NCBI GenBank assembly: GCA_026692885.1
Contig: JAPLNJ010000855.1
Span: 1-26,461 of the forward strand
DNA length: 26,461 nucleotides
Source of the DNA: Planctomycetota bacterium
GTDB lineage: Bacteria > Planctomycetota > Planctomycetia > Pirellulales > Pirellulaceae
Direction: 5' to 3'
The translations under genes and the position numbers were made by a program. Below, piece after piece: positions 13,748 to 22,101 of this stretch. The notes below the pieces were generated by a model that was given only the letters and a program-made list of their open reading frames with translations, was not told the origin of the DNA and made no database searches. The number at the start of each line of letters is the position of its first letter. Position 1 is the first letter of the stretch.

Positions 13748-15238
13748 TCAAAAATCTTCGCCGATTTCGTTCAGTTTGTCTAGATGGGTCTTCGCGTCGC
13801 GGTAGTCGGGGGCGATCCGCACAAGTTCCGACAGATACTGTTGGGCGGAGTCCATCAGCTTCATGCTCAGGGCCAGCATGCCGGCCCGATACAGGGCCCG
13901 TTTCCGGCAATCCTGGTGTTTTTCGTCGGCGGCGGCCAGTTGGACCGCTTGCCGGTAGCACTGCAGCGCCTTGGGGAACTGCTTGTACGATTGCAGGATC
14001 TCGCCAATCTCCAGCGAGGCCACCGCGCGGTACTCGAGGATCAGCAGTCCTCCCTGTAACGGTTCCAGGGCTTGCCGATAGTTGCCGACTTGCTTTAACC
14101 GCAACCCCAGCTGGAATTTGAGTCGCGGGTCCTGGGGGTTGCGTTCGCACCGTCGCGTGAAGATTTCCAGCTCCAGTCGCCCGATTTCAGCTTTCAGCCG
14201 CTCGAGCGATTGGCGGGCTTCCTCTGTCCCCTCTTCCGCGGCTCGCCGCCGCGCGAGGTCCAACTGCTCGCGTACCCTGAGCATGTTGACCTCTTCCAAC
14301 CGTTCCAGGATCCGCACGTCCTTGGAGATATTCACCGCCTTGAGCAATGTGCGCTGCGCATCGAAAGTCCGGTGTTCTACCAGGTGCAGATCGGCCAGTT
14401 CCAGGTAAGAAGTCTCATCTTCCGGATTGTTGACGAGGGCCTGCTCCAACTGCTGACGACGTGAGAGCACCAACGTGGGCGTTTTACGATGGGGTTCCGC
14501 AGCGGTGGTGTGGGATGCGGCGAAGGCCGCCGCACCGGCGGTCGGACGCGGTTCCGACTCGTCCGCTGGCTTTGGTGGTTCGGCCTGCGCCCGATCGATG
14601 ACCTGGCTGTCGCTACGAGCCTTCTCGAGCGTCAGGGCCGAGATCATACGGGGAGCTTCCGCGTCGTACGGATCCGCTGCCTCGATCCGCTGCCAGCATT
14701 GGACGGCTTCGTCATAACGCGTCAGCCGGGTCAACGACTTGGCCAACTGGCGATTCAAGTCGGAATCCTCCGGCTCGGCTTCGACTGCGTTCTGCAGATA
14801 ACGCGACTCGGCCCGGTAATACTCGCGCACCTCGCAAGCCCGGGCGAGCGCCAGCAAGACCCCCCGGTCCCAAGGATTGTGCTTCAAGACGTCCAGTCCG
14901 AGTCGCAGCACCTCTTCCCAATGCTTGTTGGTCAAAGCCTGTTTGAGACCGTCCCGCCCGGTGAGCAGATGGATCGGCAGGCCCTGGCGGTGCTGCTCGT
15001 ACTTGCGGCCCAGATTGGTCAAGAGTGCGTCGACATAGAGCAACTTGTCGGGGTCTGCCAGCACACACTGCAGGAACAACTCATGGGCGCGATCGTGGTC
15101 GTACCTGACCTGCTGCAGGAGGGCCAGGCCCTCGCGATAGACCTCCTCCAATCGCTGCCGATCCGCCTTGCTCAGCCCCTGCGGCGACGGTGGGTGCGTG
15201 GGGTCCATGGTCGGTTTGGCATCTGGGTGCTGCGTCAT
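13748..15238 (-). CDS. Tetratricopeptide repeat protein
   Basis: This 496-residue soluble protein has several TPR-like helical pairs. Good examples are residues around AESRYLQNAVEAEPEDSDLNRQ, SYLELADLHLVEHRTFDAQR and ALQCYRQAVQL near the C-terminus. A proline-rich linker (PPKPADESEPRPT, about 222-260) separates two TPR blocks, and a charged helical segment (RVREQLDLARRRAAEEGTEEA) may be a coiled coil. There is no signal peptide or membrane segment, so it should act in the cytoplasm as a protein-interaction scaffold. ATG at 15208 is a possible alternative start. It sits just upstream of rpsT. The exact role is unknown. Confidence 0.88.
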   Translation of the reverse strand: MTQHPDAKPTMDPTHPPSPQGLSKADRQRLEEVYREGLALLQQVRYDHDRAHELFLQCVLADPDKLLYVDALLTNLGRKYEQHRQGLPIHLLTGRDGLKQALTNKHWEEVLRLGLDVLKHNPWDRGVLLALARACEVREYYRAESRYLQNAVEAEPEDSDLNRQLAKSLTRLTRYDEAVQCWQRIEAADPYDAEAPRMISALTLEKARSDSQVIDRAQAEPPKPADESEPRPTAGAAAFAASHTTAAEPHRKTPTLVLSRRQQLEQALVNNPEDETSYLELADLHLVEHRTFDAQRTLLKAVNISKDVRILERLEEVNMLRVREQLDLARRRAAEEGTEEARQSLERLKAEIGRLELEIFTRRCERNPQDPRLKFQLGLRLKQVGNYRQALEPLQGGLLILEYRAVASLEIGEILQSYKQFPKALQCYRQAVQLAAADEKHQDCRKRALYRAGMLALSMKLMDSAQQYLSELVRIAPDYRDAKTHLDKLNEIGEDF

Positions 15239-15332
15239 ACCTGCGATTCTAAAGCGCCGGGCGTTGTTTTGGGAGGGTGAGTCCCAAGTCCGCTTGCGGA
15301 AACCTCACCACCAGGGTTCAATCGGTATTACT

Positions 15333-16136
15333 ATGTCGGATCCGCAATTTGAGCCACCATCCCTGTTCGGCCAGAAGATCCTTGTGACGCGACCGCTCGA
15401 TCAGAACGCGGACTTGGTGGATCGGTTGGCCGCCTTAGGCGCTGCCGTATTGATTCAGCCGGCCATCCGGATCTCCGAGCCGCCGGATTGGGCGGCAGTC
15501 GACGAGGCACTCGCCTGTTTGGGCAGCTTCGACTGGCTGGTGTTCTCCAGTGCCAACGGCGTCCGCTACCTGTTGGACCGTCTGTGGTCCACGGGTGGAG
15601 ATCTGCGTCGGCTGGGTAAAGTACGGTTGGCCGCCATCGGACCGGGGACCGCCGAGGCCTTGGCGCGATACCACCTGCGCCCGGATCTTACGCCGGAGAA
15701 GTTTCGGGCCGAAGCTTTGGCCGAGGTACTGGCGGCCGAGGCCGCCGGTCAGCGATTCCTGCTGGCTCGAGCCAGTCGCGGCCGCGAAGTGCTGGCCGAG
15801 CAACTCCGGGCTGCGGGCGGGCAAGTGGAACAGGTGGTGGTCTATTCCAGCACCGACGTGCAGGTGGCGGACGAAGCTCTCACGGCCCAACTCGCTGGCG
15901 GGGAAATCGCCTGGATCACCGTCACCAGTTCGGCCATTGCCAAAGCCCTCCACGGTTTGTTCGGAGAGCACTTACGCAGGAGCCGCTTGGCCAGTATCAG
16001 CCCGCTGACCTCCGCAGCGCTGCGGCAGTTGGGGTACGAGCCGGAGGCGGAAGCCACGCAGTATACGATGCCCGGAGTCGTCGAGGCAATTCTGCGAGCC
16101 AGCGATGCCCAGGCAGCTACTTCGCCAGGGTCTTAA
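15333..16136 (+). CDS. hemD: Uroporphyrinogen-III synthase
   Basis: HemD closes and inverts ring D of hydroxymethylbilane to make uroporphyrinogen III, the branch point to haem, sirohaem and cobalamin. The 267-residue protein has the two-domain family layout. Seen motifs are ILVTRPLDQN at 16-25, FDWLVFSSANGVRYL (66-80), LAAIGPGTAEAL, ITVTSSAIAKAL and ISPLTSAALRQLGYEPEAEA near the end. An in-frame extension upstream overlaps the TPR gene and is not used; the family start is ATG at 15333, although no good ribosome binding site is seen. Its last 20 bases overlap the stop end of the convergent nucleotidyltransferase gene. No other haem gene is adjacent. Confidence 0.93.
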   Translation: MSDPQFEPPSLFGQKILVTRPLDQNADLVDRLAALGAAVLIQPAIRISEPPDWAAVDEALACLGSFDWLVFSSANGVRYLLDRLWSTGGDLRRLGKVRLAAIGPGTAEALARYHLRPDLTPEKFRAEALAEVLAAEAAGQRFLLARASRGREVLAEQLRAAGGQVEQVVVYSSTDVQVADEALTAQLAGGEIAWITVTSSAIAKALHGLFGEHLRRSRLASISPLTSAALRQLGYEPEAEATQYTMPGVVEAILRASDAQAATSPGS

Positions 16137-16749
16137 CCCATTCTCGAATGGCGGCTTTAGTCTGCTCCCACGTGACGTCCGTCATCATGTTGGGCATCGG
16201 TTCGGCATCCGCGTCGTCGAAATAGCACAGACTGTAGGTGACGCGTGAGACATCCTCGATCGCGAACTTGCTGCGGTGGAACATCAGCATCGCGTCGAGA
16301 GAAAGTCCGTGCATCCCCAAAGCGTAGACATCAAGGAAGTCTTTCTTGCTGCCACGCTGAGAGACGGCCAGGAGCTTCATAGCCGCCAAATCATCGAGCG
16401 AGGCGATGGGACAGTCGAACTCCGCCCACTGGACGAGCGGCCGCAAAACCGGGTACGCAAATTCGAGAAAACTGACCCTGACTCCGGCCACCGTTCCGTG
16501 CAGTGTTCCCCTCGCGATAGACCTGATCTGCAACGCCACACCGCGGTCCTGAATTCGCTTCGCAAGCTCGATCGGAGCATCGCTGCGCTGCCCCGTAAAC
16601 CAATCCAAGTCGACCGATTGCCGATGGCCGAGCTGGATGGCAATCGCAGTTCCACCGCCCAAATAGAATCCCAGTTCCTGCGCGATAGGCCCCAACTGCC
16701 GAAGAACGTCTCGCTGCTCCAATGGCAGTGTCTCTGCGTGAAGAGTCAT
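16117..16749 (-). CDS. AbiEii/AbiGii-type nucleotidyltransferase (putative toxin)
   Basis: This 210-residue protein fits the AbiEii/AbiGii (DUF1814) nucleotidyltransferase group, which includes toxins of type IV toxin-antitoxin and abortive-infection systems. The nucleotidyltransferase motif is GGGTA at 31-35 followed by D47 and D49 in SVDLDWF. A downstream KKDFLDVYAL matches the family's third conserved block. The start is decided by a 4-base ATGA overlap with the DUF6922 gene stop codon, which points to translational coupling. A longer frame running through the upstream gene is not used. Its 3' end overlaps hemD by 20 bp, in opposite orientation. Toxicity is inferred from family and layout only. 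Confidence 0.85.
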   Translation of the reverse strand: MTLHAETLPLEQRDVLRQLGPIAQELGFYLGGGTAIAIQLGHRQSVDLDWFTGQRSDAPIELAKRIQDRGVALQIRSIARGTLHGTVAGVRVSFLEFAYPVLRPLVQWAEFDCPIASLDDLAAMKLLAVSQRGSKKDFLDVYALGMHGLSLDAMLMFHRSKFAIEDVSRVTYSLCYFDDADAEPMPNMMTDVTWEQTKAAIREWVKTLAK

Positions 16750-17087
16750 CGGCGTGCTCTCTCGTCCCATATCTCTCGTCCTGCGGACTGCAACCAAGTG
16801 TCTACCAATCCTGTCGGCAGATCCAGAATCAGCTCCCAAAAACGTAACTGCGGTGGGGTCAGTGGGCGTCCTTGATAGCGTTTCATCCAGTCCCGCAGAA
16901 CCGGATCGCTCAACTCGCTGCGGATCCAGCGGATGGCGTCCCACGGTCCGTCGACGAGCACCCGACGGATAATGAAATCGCGATGCTGCTGCCAATCCAG
17001 CTGGTCGAAATCGCAGTCCCAGAACAGGGGCCGCAGCATTTCGGGCAAGCCCCCGCGTGGGGATGACGGTGACTTAGCGACAGACAT
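16746..17087 (-). CDS. DUF6922-like protein, putative partner of the nucleotidyltransferase
   Basis: The 113-residue protein has the pattern LRPLFWDCDFDQLDWQQHRD, then FIIRRVLVDGPWDAIRWI and LTPPQLRFWELILDLP. I recognise this as DUF6922, a small family often encoded beside AbiEii-type nucleotidyltransferases. There is no helix-turn-helix motif that I can name and no membrane segment. It is the upstream gene of a two-gene unit, with its TGA overlapping the ATG of the next gene, which is the usual antitoxin-first order. ATG at 17087 is the only clear start. The antitoxin role is inferred from layout and not shown. Confidence 0.75.
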   Translation of the reverse strand: MSVAKSPSSPRGGLPEMLRPLFWDCDFDQLDWQQHRDFIIRRVLVDGPWDAIRWIRSELSDPVLRDWMKRYQGRPLTPPQLRFWELILDLPTGLVDTWLQSAGREIWDERARR

Positions 17088-17211
17088 AACAGACTCGCTG
17101 GCGATGTGTCGTGAGGCCCAATCACACGACGGTCATTCTACCCGATCGCCCGGGAGACGGCGACGGGATCTCCGAGTGCGTCTTCAAGTCTAAGAGTTAG
17201 GGTCGCGATGC

Positions 17212-17275
17212 GTGAGCGGCAAGGCGCTAGCCGCCGGTTCCGAACGCCACCGGCGGCTAGCGCCTTGCCGCTCAC
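17212..17275. repeat. 64-bp palindromic repeat, copy 2
   Basis: It is identical to the repeat at 559-622 except for one base in the right arm; the change makes this copy's 27-bp stem perfect. It ends 9 bp past the stop codon of the minus-strand EF-hand gene and may serve there as a 3' RNA hairpin. Confidence 0.9.
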
Positions 17276-17284
17276 AACCTATTG

Positions 17285-18091
17285 CTACGGCTTGGTTCGG
17301 GACTTCGCCGGTTTCGCCGGGCGGATCGCTTTCAGGTATTCCTGAGGCGTCAGCACGCCGTCGCCGTTCAGGTCGTACCGGACGAACTCCTGCTGTTGGG
17401 CCGCAGTTGCGTGCGGGGCGAATTCGGGGAGCGAGAGTTGGCCGTCTCCGTCCAAGTCGCGGGCGAGGAACCAGCCGGGCAGGCCGGCCGGCAGACGTTT
17501 GGGGGAAAGATGGAATTTCGTCTCCCGCGGCGCAGCCTGCATTGGATTCTTGTCGCCAACAACTTCCGAGGGGGTCTGCGGCTCGCTGGCAGCGGCAGTG
17601 GGCGATACCGGCTCGGCTCCTGGCGCCTGCTCCGCTGCCACCTCCGGGCCAGCTGCTGGAAACGGCCAGTCCACACGAATCCTGCGCTGTGCACCAAAGG
17701 TTGCCACCCATTGCGCCAACTCGTCGACGGTGATCACCCCGTCCTGATTGGCATCCGCCAGCGCCGGCTGCCCGTGCATCTTCCGCCACTCCGCCGCTTG
17801 CAGCTGGCCGTCTCCGTTGAGATCGTAGCGTTGGATCACGCGCCGCGCATAGCGCTGCACCTTGGCCGGCAGAGCGTCATCGGCAGGACGACTCGGCTCG
17901 GCAGCGACGGTCGCGGCCCATCCCAGGACGACGCACAGCATGGCGCCTGAGACTTGGCAGCAGGCCCGGCAGCCGCGCGCAACTCGTCTCACCGCAACCC
18001 GTAGAGGAGCACGGCGGATGGCATTCCCAGAAGATGTGCTGGGGAACGATGCCAGCAGGTCAACCAGATTAGTAACCATAGGGCTCCGCAC
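17285..18091 (-). CDS. Exported EF-hand protein with four calcium-binding loops
   Basis: Four canonical 12-residue EF-hand loops are visible: DLNGDGQLQAAE (90-101), DANQDGVITVDE (113-124), DLDGDGQLSLPE (212-223) and DLNGDGVLTPQE (240-251). They form two pairs separated by a proline/alanine-rich linker (about 140-200). A hydrophobic stretch AMLCVVLGWAATVAA (50-64) followed by EP looks like a signal peptide with an A-x-A cleavage site. The start is uncertain. The full frame begins at GTG 18091, and an ATG follows at 18079. The signal peptide would have a more normal length if translation began nearer the hydrophobic stretch, for example at ATG 17941 or a GTG about 15 codons before it. Calcium binding outside the cytoplasm is likely; its partner is unknown. 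Confidence 0.82.
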   Translation of the reverse strand: MRSPMVTNLVDLLASFPSTSSGNAIRRAPLRVAVRRVARGCRACCQVSGAMLCVVLGWAATVAAEPSRPADDALPAKVQRYARRVIQRYDLNGDGQLQAAEWRKMHGQPALADANQDGVITVDELAQWVATFGAQRRIRVDWPFPAAGPEVAAEQAPGAEPVSPTAAASEPQTPSEVVGDKNPMQAAPRETKFHLSPKRLPAGLPGWFLARDLDGDGQLSLPEFAPHATAAQQQEFVRYDLNGDGVLTPQEYLKAIRPAKPAKSRTKP

Positions 18092-18105
18092 CGCGGTGTG
18101 AACTA

Positions 18106-18134
18106 TTGACTAACGTTTGCTTGTGCCATAGAAT
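18106..18134 (+). promoter_or_regulatory. Candidate sigma-70 promoter facing the gsp operon
   Basis: TTGACT at 18106-18111 and TAGAAT at 18129-18134 are separated by exactly 17 bp. It lies in the divergent spacer between the EF-hand gene and gspE, about 330 bp before the gspE ATG, so it would give a long 5' leader. I found nothing better nearer the gene. Confidence 0.5.
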
Positions 18135-18463
18135 ACGCCGACACAGATACGAGATCAAGCATGGGATCCTGCGGTGACTGACCACCGTCCTTCCTGAAGC
18201 TTGCCCACCCCGCCTGCTTGAATACGTACCGTGACGCATGGGTGTCACGTTGGTTGTAGATACAGGGAAAATGACGAGCCGGATAGAGTGTCCTGCGGTC
18301 CGTCGCGACATCCCTGCGCGAACCGCTTCGTTGGAAGAAGCTCGCCAATTTCTCTTGCCTTGCGGTAGACAGACGAACGGATTCCTCCTGAGCCTTGGCC
18401 AGCTACCGCCGTCGGCAGTTGGAACGGTTCCTACCATCGTAAACCCCAGACCCCTGGTGCAAC
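18135..18463 (+). other. Long leader region before gspE
   Basis: About 330 bp without a supported gene. An open frame starting at 18238 overlaps gspE out of phase and has no recognised domain. No riboswitch, strong palindrome or terminator is visible to me. Confidence 0.5.
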
Positions 18464-20167
18464 ATGGCAATGGCTTCTTCGCTGTCCGTCCGGGACACTT
18501 CTGCTGCGCGTCCGGCGCAGGGCATCCAACTCGCCCGCCAGACGCCAGGGGAGCTCAGCCAAATCGCTGCCGAACTGGGCTTTGCCACGGAGAACGAAGA
18601 GGACGCGCTGCGGGCAGTCGGCGAGGCGATGGGCATCGAGTTGATCGATCTGGCCACCGTGGAAGTCGACACGGCGCTGCTGACGACTTTTCCCGTTAAA
18701 CTGATCCACCGCCACGGCCTCTTTCCGCTGCGCATCGAGCACGGCTCGCTGGTGGTGGTGATCAGCCATCCGCTGGACCTGCACGCGTTGGATGCCGTCA
18801 GCGCCGCTGTGGGGCTGAGCGTGGTGCCGGTTCTGGCCCCGCCCGCCGAGGTCGCCCGGCTGATCAAGACCCACCTGGGGGTGGGTTCTGAGACGATCGA
18901 TGGGCTGCTGGCGCAACAGGAGGCGCGCGCCAGCGGCGTGGAGGTGCTCGAAGATATCGACTGGGACCGGTCCGAAGATGGGCAGATGGCGCAAGAAGCC
19001 TCCGTCGTCCGGCTGGTCAACGAGATCCTGGTGGAGGCCGTGGAAGCCCGCGCCAGCGACGTGCATCTGGAAGCCCAGGCCGCGGGCATCAAGATCCGCT
19101 ACCGCATCGACGGTGTGCTGCAGGACCAGCCGACCCGGCCGGAGATCAATCGGTTCCACCCGGCGATTATCAGCCGTTTGAAGATTATGGCCCGGCTGAA
19201 TATTGCCGAGAAGCGGGTGCCGCAGGACGGCCGCATCAAGCTCCGGGTCCAGGGCCGCGAGGTGGATCTCCGCGTGTCGATCATTCCCATGCTGCACGGC
19301 GAAGGCGTGGTGATGCGCATCCTGGACAAGGATCGCATGCAGTTCTCGTTGCAGGGCCTGGGCATGGACGACGGCATGTACGAGCGTTTCCAGCGTTTGA
19401 TTCAGTTGCCGCACGGGATCGTTTTGGTCACCGGTCCCACCGGTTCCGGCAAGACGACCACGCTCTACAGCGCGCTGACCGAAATCAGGGATGAAGAGAC
19501 CAAGATCATCACCACCGAAGATCCGATCGAGTACCAGCTGGAAGGGATCAACCAGATCCAGGTGCATACCAAGGTCGGACTGACTTTCGCCGCCAGCCTA
19601 CGGAGCATCCTGCGGCATGACCCGGACGTAGTCCTGGTCGGTGAGATCCGCGATTTGGAGACTGCCGAGAGTGCCGTACAGGCGTCGCTCACCGGGCACC
19701 TGGTGTTTAGCACGCTGCACACCAACGATGCCGCAGGGGCCTTCATGCGGTTGATCGACATGGGGGTCGAGCCGTTTCTGATTGCCAGCACGGTGGAAGG
19801 GGTGATGGCGCAGCGGTTGGTGCGCACGTTGTGCCGCGAGTGCCGCGAACCCTACTTCCCGCGTCGCGAAGATGTGCCCGATGATTTCCCGCTGGAGGAC
19901 GTCCACCGGCACCGCGAACGGCTGTACCGCGCCGCGGGCTGCCGCCAATGCCGCGGCACGGGCTACACCGGGCGCAAGGGTCTGTACGAGCTGCTGGAGA
20001 CGGACAACGAGATCCGCCGGCTGGCCAGCGAACGCACTCCCTCCCACCTAGTGAAACAAGCGGCCCAGGCGGCGGGCATGCGGACCCTCCGCGAAGACGG
20101 CTGGCGCAAGGTCCGCCGCGGCATGACCACCCTGGAAGAAGTCCTCCGCGTGACCAAAGCCGATTGA
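18464..20167 (+). CDS. gspE: Type II secretion assembly ATPase
   Basis: GspE powers pseudopilus assembly from the cytoplasmic side of the inner membrane. The 567-residue protein has an N-terminal MshEN-like region (about 28-140). The ATPase core follows, with Walker A GPTGSGKTT at 324-332, Asp box TEDPIEY at 351-357, Walker B DVVLVGEIRD around 388-397 and His box STLHTN at 416-421. A zinc module has C457, C460, C493 and C496 as two CxxC pairs, typical of GspE/PilB. The first ATG (18464) and another two codons on (18470) are both possible; no strong ribosome binding site is seen. gspF begins two bases after the stop codon. The candidate promoter is at 18106-18134. Confidence 0.96.
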   Translation: MAMASSLSVRDTSAARPAQGIQLARQTPGELSQIAAELGFATENEEDALRAVGEAMGIELIDLATVEVDTALLTTFPVKLIHRHGLFPLRIEHGSLVVVISHPLDLHALDAVSAAVGLSVVPVLAPPAEVARLIKTHLGVGSETIDGLLAQQEARASGVEVLEDIDWDRSEDGQMAQEASVVRLVNEILVEAVEARASDVHLEAQAAGIKIRYRIDGVLQDQPTRPEINRFHPAIISRLKIMARLNIAEKRVPQDGRIKLRVQGREVDLRVSIIPMLHGEGVVMRILDKDRMQFSLQGLGMDDGMYERFQRLIQLPHGIVLVTGPTGSGKTTTLYSALTEIRDEETKIITTEDPIEYQLEGINQIQVHTKVGLTFAASLRSILRHDPDVVLVGEIRDLETAESAVQASLTGHLVFSTLHTNDAAGAFMRLIDMGVEPFLIASTVEGVMAQRLVRTLCRECREPYFPRREDVPDDFPLEDVHRHRERLYRAAGCRQCRGTGYTGRKGLYELLETDNEIRRLASERTPSHLVKQAAQAAGMRTLREDGWRKVRRGMTTLEEVLRVTKAD

Positions 20168-20169
20168 CC

Positions 20170-21381
20170 ATGCCCCAGTTCGCTTACACCGCACGTACGG
20201 CTGCCGGCGAAGACGTGACCGGTCTGATCACGGCGGCCAACAAGCATGAAAGCCTGGCTGCGCTGGCGGATCGCGCGCTGTTCCCGCTGCAGGTCGAGCC
20301 GGTCGCCGTCACCGCTGCGCGGTGGCGGATGCGACGGCGGATCAAGGCCCAATTGGTCGCCGCCGGTCTCAGCCAGTTGGCCGATTTGCTGCAGAATGGC
20401 GTGCCGCTGCTAAAGGCCCTGGACATCCTCGCGGCACAAGCGGCACAGCCGGAGCTGGCCGAGGTGCTCACCGAAATCCGTGACCTGGTGGCCGAAGGCA
20501 CGTCGTTGGACCAAGCTTTGGCCCGGCATCCGCGCGTGTTCGGCGAGTTGACGGTGAGCATGGTCCGAGCCGGCTCGGAAGGGGCGTTTCTGGAAAACGC
20601 GCTGAAACGTGTCGCGGATTTTTTGGAACTTCAGGAAGAGATGAAATGGCGCGTGGTGGGCGCCATGGCCTATCCAGCCATCCTGGCGATTGCCGGTACC
20701 TGCATCACGACCGTGTTGGTGGTGTTCTTCGTACCCAAATTTGCCGAACTGTTCGAACGGTTGCAGCAGCAGGGCGGCGGCTTGCCCTGGGCCACCGTGG
20801 CCTTACTGGCGCTGAGCGACTTCCTGGGCCGCTTTGGCTTGGTGCTGTTGGCGGTCTTGGCGGCCCTGGGCTACGGTCTGCGGCGGGTGATTCAAACCGA
20901 TCGCGGCCGGCTGAACATGGACCGCTGGCGTCTGAAGATTCCCGTGGCCGGCGCGATTTTCTTAAACGCCGCGGTCTCGCGATTCTGCCGCGTGCTCGGT
21001 ACGCTGCTGCATAACGGCGTGCCGCTGCTGCGAGCGCTGGAGATCAGCAGCACTTCGACCGGGAACAAGATCTTGGGGCAGGCCGTGCTGGCCTCGGCCA
21101 CGAACATCTCGGCGGGTGACACGCTCGCTCGGCCGTTGGCCGAATGCGGTTTGTTCCCGCGCGCCATCATGGCCATGATCAGCGTTGCCGAGGAATCCAA
21201 CGCATTGGACACCGTGCTGCTCAACATCGCCGACGCCTTGGACCGCAAGATCTCCCGGCAACTGGACATCATGGTCCGCTTGGTTGAGCCGGTGCTGTTG
21301 TTGGTCATGGGCTCCGTAATTTTGTTCGTACTCGTAGCCCTGTTGCTACCGGTGTTCGAGATGAGCACCAACATGAGTTGA
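20170..21381 (+). CDS. gspF: Type II secretion inner-membrane platform protein
   Basis: GspF is the polytopic membrane platform that couples the GspE ATPase to pseudopilin assembly. The 403-residue protein starts MPQFAYTARTAAGEDVTGLI, the usual GspF opening. It has two T2SSF domains, each beginning LADLLQNGVPLLKALDILA- or LGTLLHNGVPLLRALEIS-like. Membrane segments are visible near YPAILAIAGTCITTVLVVFF, FGLVLLAVLAALGYGL and at the C-terminal VLLLVMGSVILFVLVALLLP. Start ATG lies 2 bp after the gspE stop codon; a longer frame inside gspE is discarded. A 69-bp gap with a fresh ribosome binding site separates it from gspG. Confidence 0.96.
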   Translation: MPQFAYTARTAAGEDVTGLITAANKHESLAALADRALFPLQVEPVAVTAARWRMRRRIKAQLVAAGLSQLADLLQNGVPLLKALDILAAQAAQPELAEVLTEIRDLVAEGTSLDQALARHPRVFGELTVSMVRAGSEGAFLENALKRVADFLELQEEMKWRVVGAMAYPAILAIAGTCITTVLVVFFVPKFAELFERLQQQGGGLPWATVALLALSDFLGRFGLVLLAVLAALGYGLRRVIQTDRGRLNMDRWRLKIPVAGAIFLNAAVSRFCRVLGTLLHNGVPLLRALEISSTSTGNKILGQAVLASATNISAGDTLARPLAECGLFPRAIMAMISVAEESNALDTVLLNIADALDRKISRQLDIMVRLVEPVLLLVMGSVILFVLVALLLPVFEMSTNMS

Positions 21382-21450
21382 AACGAGTGATGGCTTAGGT
21401 GTGTCCCGCCAATCTCGGACGCACGGTTTTTTCAGGCAAAGGAGAGTGTC

Positions 21451-22074
21451 ATGGAGTTTACGCCTAAACGCAACGTCCGCCGAGCGGGTTTCACCTTGGT
21501 GGAATTGTTGATCGTGCTGGGGATCTTAGTGCTCTTGCTGGCCATGGTGGTACCCCGTCTCCTGGGTTCTCGGAAGCGAGCCCAAGTCGACGCCACCAAG
21601 ACGCAGATCGGCATGTTCCGGGGCCCCTTAGAGCAATACTTCCTGGACTGCAACCAGTTTCCCAGCACCGAGCAAGGACTGGAGGCGCTCGTGGCTCAAC
21701 CGGCCGATCTTCCGGAAAACGTGACGTGGCAGGGACCGTACGTCAACGGCAACCTGGGCAACGATCCCTGGAACAATCCTTATCAGTACGAGTATCCTCC
21801 GACCCACGGCAACGCGGACACGCCGGATATCTGGTCCTACGGTCCCGATGGCGAAGAGGGCACCGATGACGACATCACGAGTTGGGGCGGTGGGTCGAGC
21901 GGAGGCGCCGAGGGGGAGATGGGTGCGGGTGAAATGAAGCCGCCCAGGGGCGAGGGCATGCCGAAGGGCGAGGGGCCGCCCAGGGAGGGCCGCAAGTCGA
22001 AACCCGTCGTTCCTAAGGCGATCCGTTCGGACAGCCCGGAGAAGCCGAGACCCAGGTCACGCATCTCGGAATAG
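21451..22074 (+). CDS. gspG: Type II secretion major pseudopilin
   Basis: GspG is the main subunit of the periplasmic pseudopilus. The 207-residue precursor has a short basic leader, prepilin peptidase site G13/F14 (RRAG-FTLVELL) with Glu18 at mature position +5, and a long hydrophobic helix. Family landmarks follow: NQFPSTEQGLEAL, GPYVNG, NDPWNNPYQYEYP and the calcium-loop-like SYGPDGEEGTDDDI. Usual GspG ends about there, near 145 residues. This one continues about 60 residues in a Gly/Glu/Lys/Arg/Pro-rich tail (GGGSSGGAEGEMGAGEMKPP onward). AAAGGAG at 21438-21444 lies six bases before the ATG, the strongest site of the early operon, fitting a highly made subunit. Confidence 0.95.
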   Translation: MEFTPKRNVRRAGFTLVELLIVLGILVLLLAMVVPRLLGSRKRAQVDATKTQIGMFRGPLEQYFLDCNQFPSTEQGLEALVAQPADLPENVTWQGPYVNGNLGNDPWNNPYQYEYPPTHGNADTPDIWSYGPDGEEGTDDDITSWGGGSSGGAEGEMGAGEMKPPRGEGMPKGEGPPREGRKSKPVVPKAIRSDSPEKPRPRSRISE

Positions 22075-22101
22075 AAATCGGGGCCAGACAAAGGTGCTCC
22101 C

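Noticed and set aside
18238..18699. Open frame of 153 codons upstream of and overlapping gspE
   Set aside because: It overlaps gspE out of phase by over 200 bp, has no domain and no ribosome binding site. A short upstream peptide cannot be fully excluded.
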